A DNA stretch of 11,253 nt from Actinobacteria bacterium UBA2541 (GCA_002340925.1 DDMR01000063.1:1-11253), one strand, 5' to 3'. Positions 1 through 7,392 are shown, numbered from the stretch's first letter. Numbers and translations: made by a program. Notes: a model not told the origin generated them from the letters alone.

Positions 1-374
1 CGACGATTATGTGTCATTGAAAGCAATGGATAAACCGCATGGAGTTCGCGATCTTTATCTTCTGGATAGTGAACGCCATTGACTCCAAGACAGACTTCAA
101 ATCGCAGTGATTCGGTATCACGTAATTTCATGGCAGTTTCAAAGAGCTTTTCGCGTTTAATGTGGAGAGTAAGTTCGCCGCGATCGACAATAACTTTTTC
201 AATCGCATCACTGAACTCTGGGTATGCGCGTTCCAATTCATCTGCAACTTCATCAAAATAGCTGCCATATGGTCGCTCGCTTGAACCAAAGTTCGCAGCG
301 CTGCGAACTAGCCCGCCAAATCCTGAGGTATCGCCAGAGCCGCTGGCGCCAAACATTCCGATGTTTTCGCTCAT
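1..374 (-). CDS. nuoC: NADH-quinone oxidoreductase subunit C (NuoC), partial
   Basis: This is the N-terminal part of the 30-kDa peripheral-arm subunit of respiratory complex I, which supports electron transfer from NADH to menaquinone on the cytoplasmic side. The ATG at 374-372 overlaps the nuoB stop codon (ATGA), and an AAAGG Shine-Dalgarno lies 9 bases upstream. About 124 codons are visible before the left window edge cuts the gene. The last visible residues, [19 protein letters not shown] followed by LLSMTHNR, match the conserved NuoC core seen in actinobacteria. The first 25 or so residues are a glycine/serine-rich leader. A perfect 20-bp palindrome lies inside this leader region at 290-309. 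The gene is the third of a nuoABC order, the usual start of a nuo operon; the rest would lie outside the window. Confidence 0.93.
   Translation of the reverse strand, partial: MSENIGMFGASGSGDTSGFGGLVRSAANFGSSERPYGSYFDEVADELERAYPEFSDAIEKVIVDRGELTLHIKREKLFETAMKLRDTESLRFEVCLGVNGVHYPEDKDRELHAVYPLLSMTHNR
290..309. repeat. Perfect 20-bp palindrome inside nuoC
   Basis: The sequence AGTTCGCAGC is followed immediately by its exact reverse complement GCTGCGAACT, with no central spacer. It lies in the 5' part of nuoC, around codons 22-29. With no loop it would form a cruciform or a tight hairpin in the nuoC mRNA, or it could be a dimeric protein-binding site. Whether it is functional is unknown; it may simply reflect codon choice. 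Confidence 0.6.
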
Positions 375-925
375 GTAAGCAGGCCTTTTAGCTGGTGAGT
401 TGGTTTTGCGGCAAGTGCTGCTGCTTCAACTTCTCGAATTACCTGTTCCCGGTTTACACCAAGTTTTTCGCTGCCGATATGTTCGTGCAATTTCAAAATT
501 GCATCCATCAACATTTCTGGACGAGGTGGACAACCTGGCAGATAAATATCAACTGGAACTACATGGTCAACGCCTTGCACAATTGCATAATTGTTAAACA
601 TTCCACCAGAAGATGCACATGCACCCATTGCAATTACCCATTTAGGTGCAGCCATTTGATCATAAATTTGGCGAAGCACTGGTGCCATTTTATTTGAAAC
701 TCGACCGGCAACAATCATTAAATCTGCTTGGCGAGGTGATGCTCGAAAAACTTCCATTCCAAATCGCGCGGCATCGTAGCGACCGCCACCAAATGCCATC
801 ATCTCGATTGCACAACATGCAAGGCCAAATGTTGCAGGCCAGAGTGAATTCTTACGCATATACCCTGCAAGTTTTTCAACTGAAGTCAAAGCAAAGCCTG
901 CTGGTAATTTCTCTTCTAGACCCAT
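371..925 (-). CDS. nuoB: NADH-quinone oxidoreductase subunit B (NuoB)
   Basis: This is the complex I subunit that carries iron-sulfur cluster N2, the last cluster before quinone. The 184-residue protein shows the paired cysteines C37-C38 in LACCAIEMM, then C103 in MGACASSGG and C132 in [12 protein letters not shown]. These are the expected N2 ligands. The start is the ATG at 925, because the N-terminus [11 protein letters not shown] matches actinobacterial NuoB. Longer readings back to 991 run into the end of nuoA and are not used. It begins 4 bases after the nuoA stop, with only a weak GGGA about 8 bases upstream, so translation is probably coupled. Its stop overlaps the nuoC start. Family assignment is secure. 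Confidence 0.97.
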   Translation of the reverse strand: MGLEEKLPAGFALTSVEKLAGYMRKNSLWPATFGLACCAIEMMAFGGGRYDAARFGMEVFRASPRQADLMIVAGRVSNKMAPVLRQIYDQMAAPKWVIAMGACASSGGMFNNYAIVQGVDHVVPVDIYLPGCPPRPEMLMDAILKLHEHIGSEKLGVNREQVIREVEAAALAAKPTHQLKGLLT

Positions 926-929
926 TGAA

Positions 930-1289
930 TTAATCCCATTCCAATCCGCCGCGGCGCCAAACGTAGATATATGCAACAAAAACTGTTGCAATAAAAATAA
1001 CCATTTCGACTAAACCAAATAGTCCTAGCTGATCAAAAGTTACTGCCCATGGATAAAGGAAAACAATTTCAATGTCGAAAATAATAAATAACATTGCAGT
1101 TAAGAAGTATTTAACTGGGAAACGCCCACCACCAGCCGCTTGTGGAGAGGGTTGAATGCCGCACTCATAAGCTTCAACTTTTGCCCGGTTGTAACGCTTT
1201 GGACCAGTAACTGCAGCTGCAACAATTGAGAAAATTGCGAAGGCGAAGCCAATTGCGCCAATTACCAGGATCGGTACGTATGGGTTCAC
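930..1289 (-). CDS. nuoA: NADH-quinone oxidoreductase subunit A (NuoA)
   Basis: This is a small membrane subunit of complex I, 119 residues with three predicted transmembrane helices (about residues 5-27, 60-80 and 88-110). The signature stretch AYECGIQP, followed by [19 protein letters not shown] and VFLYPWAV, is typical, and the end [11 protein letters not shown] is close to actinobacterial NuoA. The start is a GTG at 1289-1287; the N-terminus then reads [11 protein letters not shown] as in relatives. There is no clear Shine-Dalgarno, and a promoter-like pair of boxes lies just upstream. The gene lies 84 bases downstream of menG on the same strand, so it may be transcribed from its own promoter, from that of menG, or both. 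Confidence 0.96.
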   Translation of the reverse strand: MNPYVPILVIGAIGFAFAIFSIVAAAVTGPKRYNRAKVEAYECGIQPSPQAAGGGRFPVKYFLTAMLFIIFDIEIVFLYPWAVTFDQLGLFGLVEMVIFIATVFVAYIYVWRRGGLEWD

Positions 1290-1314
1290 GGTAAGAGAGT
1301 CTACGGGTTTAGGC

Positions 1315-1342
1315 GTTATAGGTCACAATTTGTAAATGTGAA
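1315..1342 (-). promoter_or_regulatory. Candidate promoter of the nuo operon
   Basis: Reading the minus strand, TTCACA (1342-1337), a 16-base spacer, and TATAAC (1320-1315) resemble -35 and -10 boxes. Transcription would start near 1308, giving a leader of about 19 bases before the nuoA GTG. The motif match is by eye only; the menG-nuoA gap is the longest intergenic space in the window, which supports a promoter here. Confidence 0.45.
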
Positions 1343-1373
1343 TCCGCAGGGCTTGTAGGAGTTGTGGCATCAA

Positions 1374-2066
1374 TCACGGTTTTACTCCCGTATGAATAGC
1401 GACGATACCGAAGGTTAAGTTTTTCCATTGGACGCTTCCAAAACCCGCCCGCTTCATTAAATCTGCAAGGCCGATCTGATTGGGCCAGGCCAAAATAGAT
1501 TCGGCCAAGTAAACATATGCGTCGGGATTAGATGACACTTTTTTTGCGACCGTCGGAAGTGCGCGCATCAAATAGCGGAGATAAATTGTTCGAAAAATTC
1601 GATTAGTTGGTTGGGAAAATTCAACAACCACCATTCGCCCACCAGATTTTAAAACCCGAAAAGATTCCTGCAGCGCTTTACTTGTGTCAGCTGTATTACG
1701 TAATCCGAAAGAGATAGTGGCTACATCAAACTCATTTTCCTTAAATGAAAGTGCGAGCGCATCACCTTGCATAAATGTTAAATCTGGATGGCGCTTACGA
1801 CCAGCATCTAACATTCCTTTAGAAAAATCTAATGAGATTACTTCTGCTCCGGCATCAGCTAATAGTCGACTTGAAGATCCAGTTCCAGCGGCGATATCTA
1901 AAATTCGCATTCCTGGTTTTGGCGTAATTATCGAGGTGGCAACTTTGCGCCAGGCCTTGGTGCGCCCAAGGCTTAGCAGGTCATTAAGCAAGTCATATCG
2001 ACGGGCAACGCCATCGAACATTGCCGAAACCTCTTCGGGCTCCTTACCTAAATCTGCTCTACTCAC
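1374..2066 (-). CDS. menG: Demethylmenaquinone methyltransferase (MenG/UbiE)
   Basis: This enzyme carries out the last step of menaquinone synthesis: SAM-dependent C-methylation of demethylmenaquinone at the membrane. Visible features in the 230-residue protein are FDGVARRYDLLND (17-29), the SAM-binding motif LDIAAGTG (56-63), the acidic end of strand two at SLDFSKGML, ISFGLRN (118-124), and the C-terminal YLAESI/AWPNQ region, all as in actinobacterial MenG. I chose the GTG at 2066 because VSRADLGKEPEEV aligns with the usual N-terminus; an ATG at 2099 would add 11 unconserved residues. Only a weak GAGA precedes the GTG. The gene points towards nuoA and diverges from bioY. UbiE enzymes can also methylate ubiquinone precursors, but the men genes nearby argue for menaquinone. 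Confidence 0.94.
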   Translation of the reverse strand: MSRADLGKEPEEVSAMFDGVARRYDLLNDLLSLGRTKAWRKVATSIITPKPGMRILDIAAGTGSSSRLLADAGAEVISLDFSKGMLDAGRKRHPDLTFMQGDALALSFKENEFDVATISFGLRNTADTSKALQESFRVLKSGGRMVVVEFSQPTNRIFRTIYLRYLMRALPTVAKKVSSNPDAYVYLAESILAWPNQIGLADLMKRAGFGSVQWKNLTFGIVAIHTGVKP

Positions 2067-2126
2067 GCGTATATTCTCGTGGTAGTAGGCTCCGACCACA
2101 AATTAAAAGGAATCGAGGTTGGTTAA
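2067..2126. promoter_or_regulatory. Divergent menG/bioY promoter region
   Basis: This 60-base gap must drive menG leftwards and bioY rightwards. TATATT at 2070-2075 could be a plus-strand -10 box; I see no convincing -35 boxes. A GAGG at 2115-2118 sits 8 bases before the bioY ATG and is a good ribosome binding site. I see no BirA-type inverted repeat or other clear operator. Confidence 0.4.
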
Positions 2127-2714
2127 ATGGTTCAGGTTTCACAAGTAAGCACCCTTAAATCTGCGTTTATCACTCGCTCTACTGTGGCATCACAAATTTC
2201 TTTGATTCTTACCGGAACCGTCTTCCTTGCCGTGATGGCTCAAATTGCTTTTCCAATTCCCGGTTCTCCAGTTCCATTCACCGGACAAACCCTCGGAGTT
2301 TTATTACTCGCAACTGCATATGGCGCTGGACTCGGAGCCAGCACAGTTGCTTTCTATCTTTTAATAGGCATGGCTGGTGCGCCAATTTTCTCTTCCGGAA
2401 CCAGTGGAATAGAGCGAATTGTGGGCCCAACTGGCGGTTATCTGGTTGGAATGTTTATTTCTTCACTTGTACTTGGCGCTCTCTCTGGCCGCAAATGGGA
2501 TCAAAAAATCAAGACCGTAATCCCAACAATGATTATTGGAAATTTAATTATTTTTGCAATCGGACTTCTCTGGCTAAATCAATATACGGGTCAAAGCTGG
2601 CTCTGGACTTTTGAAAAAGGTTTTACACCTTTTATATTTGGTGAGATCATAAAAATTGCTATCGCCAGCACTGCGCTTCCCGCAGTATGGAAATATGTTG
2701 CAAAGCGCTCATAA
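2127..2714 (+). CDS. bioY: Biotin transporter S component (BioY)
   Basis: This is the substrate-binding membrane subunit of an energy-coupling factor (ECF) biotin importer. The 195-residue hydrophobic protein has about six membrane segments. The BioY hallmarks are visible: AQIAFPIPGSPVPFTGQTLG (39-58), the GPTGGYLVGM stretch (100-109), and near the end the FIFGEIIKIAIAS segment (169-181). No ATPase or EcfT gene (bioM, bioN) is present here, so this BioY must use shared modules encoded elsewhere or work alone, as some do. The ATG at 2127 has a GAGG Shine-Dalgarno. menF begins only 19 bases after its stop codon, so the two are probably co-transcribed. Its place between menaquinone genes is unusual. 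Confidence 0.93.
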   Translation: MVQVSQVSTLKSAFITRSTVASQISLILTGTVFLAVMAQIAFPIPGSPVPFTGQTLGVLLLATAYGAGLGASTVAFYLLIGMAGAPIFSSGTSGIERIVGPTGGYLVGMFISSLVLGALSGRKWDQKIKTVIPTMIIGNLIIFAIGLLWLNQYTGQSWLWTFEKGFTPFIFGEIIKIAIASTALPAVWKYVAKRS

Positions 2715-2733
2715 AAAAAGTTATTAATTAATC

Positions 2734-3966
2734 ATGCCAACAAATATAACTACTGAACTCCTTGGCGAGCATCCAGCGCTCGAGTTAGCAGCCACAGAGT
2801 TAGAGCTCACTACTTCATGGATTCGTGGCGGCGATGGCTTAATCGGTTTTGGTGAATGGAGAAGTACTAGTGTTAAAGGTAAGAATCGTTTTGCAGATGC
2901 CAGAAAGTGGTGGCACGAACAGCTTGCAACCCTGAAGATAGAAAATAGCGTTCATGGCAGTGGGACTGGTCCAATTCTTTTCTCATCATTTTCTTTTGAT
3001 TCTGCCGAAGAATCCAAATTAGTTATCCCAGAGATAATCATCGGAAAACGGGGAGATAAATCCTGGATTACTTGGATTGGTGATAAGAGCTCGCCACCAA
3101 TTTCTGACTTTAAAGGTTCAAAATCTATTGGCAAAATTTCCTTTGAATCCGGGGCGCTTAATGACGTTGCCTGGAAAGAAAGTGTTGCAAAGGCAGTTTC
3201 CAAAATTAAGAATGGCGATCTTGAAAAGGTCGTTTTAGCGCGAGATCTTATTGCCAGAAATACTGAGGTCATTTCAAAGCGAAACTTAATCAATTATCTA
3301 AGTGCGAATTACCCCTCAACCTGGGTCTTTATGGTTGCTGATTTGATTGGGGCAACGCCCGAACTATTAGTTCGCTTAAATAAGTCATTGGTCACCTCGA
3401 GAATTTTGGCTGGAACTATTAGAAAATCTGGTGATGAAGCAAAAGATCTAGGGCTCGCTGCCTCACTTGCTAAATCTTCAAAAGATTTAGAGGAGCATGA
3501 ATATGCAGTTAGGTCGGTAGCTGAAGCCTTAGCGCCATACTGTTCTTCAACAAATGTTCCAGAATCACCATTTGTTCTACACCTAGCGAATGTAATGCAC
3601 TTGGCTACAGATGTAACTGGAGTAGTTAACGATGCAACGACTCCGATCGACATCTTTACCTTGATAGCTTCGCTTCATCCATCAGCTGCTGTTTGCGGAA
3701 CTCCGACCGAAACAGCTAGCGCTGTTATCAATGAATTAGAAGAGATGAATCGTGGTCGATATGCCGGGCCAGTTGGCTGGGTAGATGCAAGAGGTGATGG
3801 CGAAATTGGAATTGCACTTCGAACTGGTGAACTTTCCGACGATCAAAAATCTATGCGTATCTTTAGTGGTTGTGGAATTGTTGCTGGCTCGAATCCGGAA
3901 GATGAATTAGCTGAGAGTCAGGCTAAATTGAGTCCGATGCGAACCGCGCTTGAAATGCGAGAATAA
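2734..3966 (+). CDS. menF: Isochorismate synthase (MenF)
   Basis: This cytoplasmic enzyme isomerises chorismate to isochorismate, the first committed step of menaquinone synthesis. The 410-residue protein has a variable N-terminal half and the conserved chorismate-binding C-terminal domain. EKVVLARD (164-171) carries the likely general-base lysine K165. Other landmarks are GATPE (206-210), LAGTIR (225-230), HPSAAVCGTP (315-324), YAGPVGWVD (343-351), and FSGCGIVAGSNPEDELAES, which holds the probable magnesium-binding glutamates. The product could also feed a siderophore or salicylate route, but the men genes around it favour menaquinone. The ATG at 2734 has no Shine-Dalgarno; the 19 bases after bioY are A/T-rich. 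Its last 49 bases overlap menD on the other strand, covering residues 395-410 including conserved K398. Confidence 0.94.
   Translation: MPTNITTELLGEHPALELAATELELTTSWIRGGDGLIGFGEWRSTSVKGKNRFADARKWWHEQLATLKIENSVHGSGTGPILFSSFSFDSAEESKLVIPEIIIGKRGDKSWITWIGDKSSPPISDFKGSKSIGKISFESGALNDVAWKESVAKAVSKIKNGDLEKVVLARDLIARNTEVISKRNLINYLSANYPSTWVFMVADLIGATPELLVRLNKSLVTSRILAGTIRKSGDEAKDLGLAASLAKSSKDLEEHEYAVRSVAEALAPYCSSTNVPESPFVLHLANVMHLATDVTGVVNDATTPIDIFTLIASLHPSAAVCGTPTETASAVINELEEMNRGRYAGPVGWVDARGDGEIGIALRTGELSDDQKSMRIFSGCGIVAGSNPEDELAESQAKLSPMRTALEMRE
3918..3966. other. Antisense coding overlap of menF and menD 3' ends
   Basis: The last 16 codons of menF (plus) and the last 16 of menD (minus) share these 49 bases. 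There is therefore no room for a conventional terminator between the two converging transcripts, and their mRNAs are complementary here. I see no strong GC-rich hairpin followed by a T-tract in or next to the overlap. Confidence 0.9.
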
Positions 3967-5495
3967 GTCTTAGCCAAATTAGTTGCCATAGATTTCCGAT
4001 CTGGAACTTCCACAATAACAAAATTTAATCCAGGATTATTCTGAGAAAAAGTGAAATTCAAATCAGAGGCCGTTTTTACTTTGGTCACTCTTATCTGAAA
4101 GCTTGAAATTATTTTGGCAAGATCTTGGTTCTGCGGAGTTGCAAATATCTCTTCAAATCCAGAAACGCCTGATTGTGGCAGAGTCGAGAAGATCCCACCG
4201 CCATTATTGTCAATGATAAAAATTGTTAGGTTATTTGTTGGCGGTGCAAGTAAGGCCGTTAGATCATGTAAAAAAGTTAAGTCACCGATGACCGCATAAG
4301 TGCGTTCGAAACTATTTGAAATACCGAAAATCGCAGATAAATTGCCATCGATTCCTGCGAGCCCGCGATTTGCAAAAACATCAATCCCACCACGAGGTTT
4401 AGCAAAAGCTTCGATATCTCTAATTGGGCGAGAGGATCCAACAAAAAGCGCTGAACCTGCTGGTACACCTGCTGCGATTGTCCGCAGGGCGTTCTGCTCG
4501 CTCCAACTTTGATCTTCATCAATAACTTTCGTAGCTAGCTTTGAGATTTCGTTCCAATCTGAAATCCAAGTTGGGTTTAGTGTTGAGACCTCAAGTTTTG
4601 GGAGCGCAAAAAATATCTGGGAAGCAGTTCGCTTCGTATCAATAGTTGAAATTCTGGGATCAATTACATAAGTTTTTTCAGCCAGAGTCAGAAAGCTATT
4701 TATACTTCGAGAAAGCGTTGTTCGACCAATGACAATTGCATAATCTGGCTTTAAATAATTTCGAATGGTCTCATCACTTAAAAATGCACTTGCATGGCTA
4801 ATTGAATTTGAAAATGTCAAAGGATCCTCAGAAATCACTGGCAGCCCTGAGGCCTCAATAAACTTAGAAATTTCAGAAGCGTCAAGCGTCCCTTGGTCAT
4901 GGCCGATAACAATCAGACCATTTCCGCTAACTGTTAAAGATTTTGCAGTCTCTTGGGTTTTATCGGGAGGATTGACGTGCAACCCACTCAACCAATCATT
5001 TGAATCATTTGAATCATTTGGCAGCAGCGGCTCATCAAATTGAATATTTAAATGGGTTGGGCCATTTCCTAATTCGAAATTAGCCCCAGGAACTAAATCA
5101 AATGCTGGAATATTTGGAAACATTCCAACTTGATCTGTTGTCTGATTCGCCCCAGTTTTGCGTAAGCGTTCTGGTCGATCTGCAGTGATTGCGATTAATT
5201 TATTTGTTGCGTGCCAGGCTTCAAGAAGTGCGGGATGAAAGTTCGCAGCGGCAGTGCCGCTGGTGCAGATTACTGCGACATGTCTATCGGTTGCTTTAGC
5301 GATTCCAAGCGCATAAAAAGCGGCACCTCGCTCATCTAACTTAATATGCAGTTCGATTATCCCACGCGAATTGGCTTCTTGTAGAGCAATCGAGAGTGGC
5401 GCATTTCTAGATCCTGGAGAAATTACGAAGTCACTTACTCCGAATTCAATTAATTTGCGAATGGTCTGGCGGGCAAGATTAGTTGAGCTGCTCAC
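3918..5495 (-). CDS. menD: SEPHCHC synthase (MenD)
   Basis: This thiamine-diphosphate enzyme joins 2-oxoglutarate and isochorismate to give SEPHCHC in menaquinone synthesis. The 525-residue protein is close to the family length. Motifs are SPGSRNAP (26-33), catalytic glutamate E55 in LDERGAAF, TSGTAAAN (78-85), TADRPERL through GANQTTDQ (104-122), SSRPIRD (354-360), and the cofactor-binding stretch from GDLTFLHD (404-411) to DNNGGGIF (429-436). I chose the GTG at 5495 because VSSSTNLARQ fits the family N-terminus and AAAGGTGG (5507-5500) gives a Shine-Dalgarno. A start at 5537 would add 14 residues inside menC. It overlaps menC by 17 bases and the end of menF by 49. A 9-bp tandem repeat encodes NDSNDSND at residues 160-167, probably in an interdomain linker. 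Confidence 0.96.
   Translation of the reverse strand: MSSSTNLARQTIRKLIEFGVSDFVISPGSRNAPLSIALQEANSRGIIELHIKLDERGAAFYALGIAKATDRHVAVICTSGTAAANFHPALLEAWHATNKLIAITADRPERLRKTGANQTTDQVGMFPNIPAFDLVPGANFELGNGPTHLNIQFDEPLLPNDSNDSNDWLSGLHVNPPDKTQETAKSLTVSGNGLIVIGHDQGTLDASEISKFIEASGLPVISEDPLTFSNSISHASAFLSDETIRNYLKPDYAIVIGRTTLSRSINSFLTLAEKTYVIDPRISTIDTKRTASQIFFALPKLEVSTLNPTWISDWNEISKLATKVIDEDQSWSEQNALRTIAAGVPAGSALFVGSSRPIRDIEAFAKPRGGIDVFANRGLAGIDGNLSAIFGISNSFERTYAVIGDLTFLHDLTALLAPPTNNLTIFIIDNNGGGIFSTLPQSGVSGFEEIFATPQNQDLAKIISSFQIRVTKVKTASDLNFTFSQNNPGLNFVIVEVPDRKSMATNLAKTYSRISSAVRIGLNLA
4995..5020. repeat. 9-bp tandem repeat inside menD
   Basis: The unit ATCATTTGA occurs twice and is followed by a third copy of its first eight bases. 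On the coding (minus) strand it reads AAT GAT TCA repeated, giving Asn-Asp-Ser units. Because the unit is a multiple of three, copy changes would keep the reading frame and alter only the linker length. Confidence 0.85.
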
Positions 5496-6468
5496 TCTGC
5501 CACCTTTCGCCAAATCCAGATTCCCAAATTCTCTCAATCCGATTCTGCCACCAAAGTCTACGGTCGGCAGAAGCCAAGTATTTGGCGACTAGCTTCTCGT
5601 CAGGTGCTGTTCGACTAACCAAGATAGTGCCAGCAGTTATTTCAATTGGTGGGGTTACAACATCGCTCTCAAGAAGTGAAGTTGTTGCAAGTCCGCAATT
5701 AAAATTTAGGCTGCTCTGACTTGCAGCTAGTGCAAGTCCATGTGAAATTCCAATCCCAGTATCTAAAGCGCTAGAAATCACCACTGGCAGACCGATCTTT
5801 TCTATTAACTTATTGGCGCCTTTTATGCCACCAGACGGCGCCCACTTAATAATTGCGACATCCGCAAATTCTTTGGCATCTAAGAAATCACTTGAAAGCG
5901 CCTGCCTAATTGATTCATCGATTGCAATCTTCATCGGTATCTCTTTTTTTAGCTCTCTCAAATCTTCAATTCGCAAGCAGGGCTGCTCGATATATTCAAA
6001 TACTTTGCCAAATCGCAGATAGAAGTTATAAAGATTAAGAAGTGCAGTTTCAAGATCCCAACCACCATTTACATCTAAACGAACTTTAAAATCTGGATTA
6101 AAATCAAGTGCTGCTTCCACTAATTCACTGTCGTTCTCAAAATCGTCAATCTTTATCTTGACAGTTTTCGCACCAGGAAATCTATTCAGTATTTCGGGGA
6201 CTCGATCTATTTCTACTTTGGGAAGCGTTGCATTTATACCAATTGAATTTCGCTCAAGCTTTGGCCACGGAAGATATGCGCCCTCTAGCGCTGCATTTAG
6301 CCAGGGCTCGGATTGCACATCAGAATATTCAGTAAAAGGTGAGAATTCGCCCCACCCCGCTGGTCCACGAAAGAGCGCTGCTTCGCGAATATTTATACCG
6401 CGAAAATTAGTGCGAGTAGGTATGGCAACAATAGTTAGATCGTTAAAGACCTTATCTAAGTGCCACAT
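5479..6468 (-). CDS. menC: o-Succinylbenzoate synthase (MenC)
   Basis: This enolase-superfamily enzyme dehydrates SHCHC to o-succinylbenzoate. The 329-residue protein shows the full catalytic set in order: the KxK pair K104/K106 in TVKIKID, metal ligands D132 (RLDVNGGWD), E161 (YIEQP) and D184 (IAIDES), and the second lysine K208 (AIIKWAPSGG). SSALDTGIGISHGLALA follows at about 232-248. Length fits the short actinobacterial branch. The ATG at 6468 is 6 bases after the menB stop, with no strong Shine-Dalgarno, and the gene end overlaps menD. N-acylamino-acid racemases share this fold, but the operon position between menB and menD settles the function. Confidence 0.94.
   Translation of the reverse strand: MWHLDKVFNDLTIVAIPTRTNFRGINIREAALFRGPAGWGEFSPFTEYSDVQSEPWLNAALEGAYLPWPKLERNSIGINATLPKVEIDRVPEILNRFPGAKTVKIKIDDFENDSELVEAALDFNPDFKVRLDVNGGWDLETALLNLYNFYLRFGKVFEYIEQPCLRIEDLRELKKEIPMKIAIDESIRQALSSDFLDAKEFADVAIIKWAPSGGIKGANKLIEKIGLPVVISSALDTGIGISHGLALAASQSSLNFNCGLATTSLLESDVVTPPIEITAGTILVSRTAPDEKLVAKYLASADRRLWWQNRIERIWESGFGERWQSEQLN
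5500..5507 (-). promoter_or_regulatory. Ribosome binding site fixing the menD start
   Basis: On the minus strand this reads AAAGGTGG. The AAGG core is 7 bases before the GTG at 5495, inside the 3' end of menC. It supports the GTG over the longer open frame starting at 5537. Confidence 0.7.
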
Positions 6469-6474
6469 TATTTA

Positions 6475-7353
6475 TTACGGACGCTTTGGAAATTTATTGA
6501 AATTTGGTTCGCGGTTCTCTTTAAATGCATCTCGTCCTTCTTGGCCCTCTTCGGTCATGTAAAACAGAAGTGTTGCATCGCCAGCAAGTTGTTGCACACC
6601 AGCAAGTCCATCATCTGCCGCATTTAATCCAGCTTTCAGTAATCGAAGCGCCATTGGTGAGTGTCTTAACATTTCACGACACCAAGAAACTGTTTCAGCT
6701 TCAAGTTCAGCGACTGGAACAACAGTATTTACCAAGCCCATTTCAAGCGCTTCGGTCGCATCATATTGACGACACAAGAACCAAATTTCGCGAGCTTTCT
6801 TCTGGCCAATGTGTGCAGCCAATAAACCTGCGCCATATCCACCATCAAAAGATCCAACCATCGGACCGGTCTGGCCAAACTTTGCATTGTCAGCAGCAAT
6901 TGTTAAATCGCAGACAACATGTAGAACATGTCCACCACCAACCGCCCACCCTGCAACCATTGCAACAACTGGTTTTGGCAATCTACGAATTTGAATCTGT
7001 AAATCTAAAACATTTAATCTACCAATTCCCTTTTTCGCAAGTGGATCATTTCCTAGATAACCATCATCGCCGCGAACATTTATATCGCCACCAGAGCAGA
7101 ACGCTTCGGTGCCAGCACCGGTAAAAATAATGACGCCGACAGAATCATCATCGCGGGCCAATGAGAAGGCTTCTTGTAATTCGAAGAGTGTCTGCGGGCG
7201 AAATGCGTTGCGCACTTCTGGTCGGTTGATTGTAATTTTGGCAATACCTTCGGCCACTTCATAAACAATGTCTAAAAAAGCCTCGCCACCACTTCCAATA
7301 ATCCATTTTGGAATGGTCCGACTGCCTGGCTCGCGCTTAAAGGGTTTGCTCAC
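6475..7353 (-). CDS. menB: 1,4-Dihydroxy-2-naphthoyl-CoA synthase (MenB)
   Basis: This crotonase-fold enzyme closes the second ring, turning o-succinylbenzoyl-CoA into DHNA-CoA. The 292-residue protein has oxyanion-hole segments FCSGGD (85-90) and GWAVGGGHV (135-143), and [15 protein letters not shown] (160-174) with active-site D170. The C-terminus runs through [14 protein letters not shown] to the lysine/proline-rich end. The glycine in QTG (G163) is the mark of bicarbonate-dependent (type I) MenB, as in E. coli; the mycobacterial enzyme has an aspartate there. The start is the GTG at 7353, 4 bases after a perfect AGGAGG, which outweighs longer frames that extend into menE. It is the first gene of the menB-menC-menD operon. 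Confidence 0.96.
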   Translation of the reverse strand: MSKPFKREPGSRTIPKWIIGSGGEAFLDIVYEVAEGIAKITINRPEVRNAFRPQTLFELQEAFSLARDDDSVGVIIFTGAGTEAFCSGGDINVRGDDGYLGNDPLAKKGIGRLNVLDLQIQIRRLPKPVVAMVAGWAVGGGHVLHVVCDLTIAADNAKFGQTGPMVGSFDGGYGAGLLAAHIGQKKAREIWFLCRQYDATEALEMGLVNTVVPVAELEAETVSWCREMLRHSPMALRLLKAGLNAADDGLAGVQQLAGDATLLFYMTEEGQEGRDAFKENREPNFNKFPKRP

Positions 7354-7392
7354 ATTTCCTCCTACAAAATATATAGATAGCCTACGCGGGTC
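7354..7392. promoter_or_regulatory. Divergent menB/menE promoter region
   Basis: This 39-base gap holds the start signals for both directions. On the minus strand a TATATA (centred near 7373) preceded 18 bases upstream by TTTTCA could serve menB, and AGGAGG at 7363-7358 is its ribosome binding site. On the plus strand TATAGA (7372-7377) would place the transcript start near 7384, leaving only about 9 bases before the menE ATG with no Shine-Dalgarno, so menE may be nearly leaderless. Box assignments are by eye. Confidence 0.4.

Noticed and set aside
925..991. A longer nuoB starting at 991
   Set aside because: The extra 22 residues would overlap nuoA and do not match the family, while MGLEEKLP at 925 does.
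2952..3653. Two minus-strand open frames inside menF
   Set aside because: Both are shadows of the conserved chorismate-binding enzyme and show no domain or ribosome binding site.
3960..4000. A terminator after menF
   Set aside because: No GC-rich stem followed by a T-run is visible, and the region codes for the end of MenD.
5114..5128. Inverted repeat TTGGAA-ACA-TTCCAA in menD
   Set aside because: Short arms within coding sequence are expected by chance at this length, and no regulatory context is visible.
288..5250. The same 13-mer AAAGTTCGCAGCG at 288-300 and 5238-5250
   Set aside because: In both genes it encodes Ala-Ala-Asn-Phe on the minus strand with the same codons, so shared codon use explains it without a repeat family.
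5246..5262. 17-bp near-palindrome CAGCGGCA-G-TGCCGCTG in menD
   Set aside because: It falls on the conserved TSGTAAAN motif, where the protein sequence and alanine codons force most of the bases.
6525..7124. A 199-residue open frame on the plus strand opposite menB
   Set aside because: It lies wholly antisense to a well-conserved gene, is rich in His, Gln and Leu in a way typical of reverse-frame shadows, and shows no recognisable domain.
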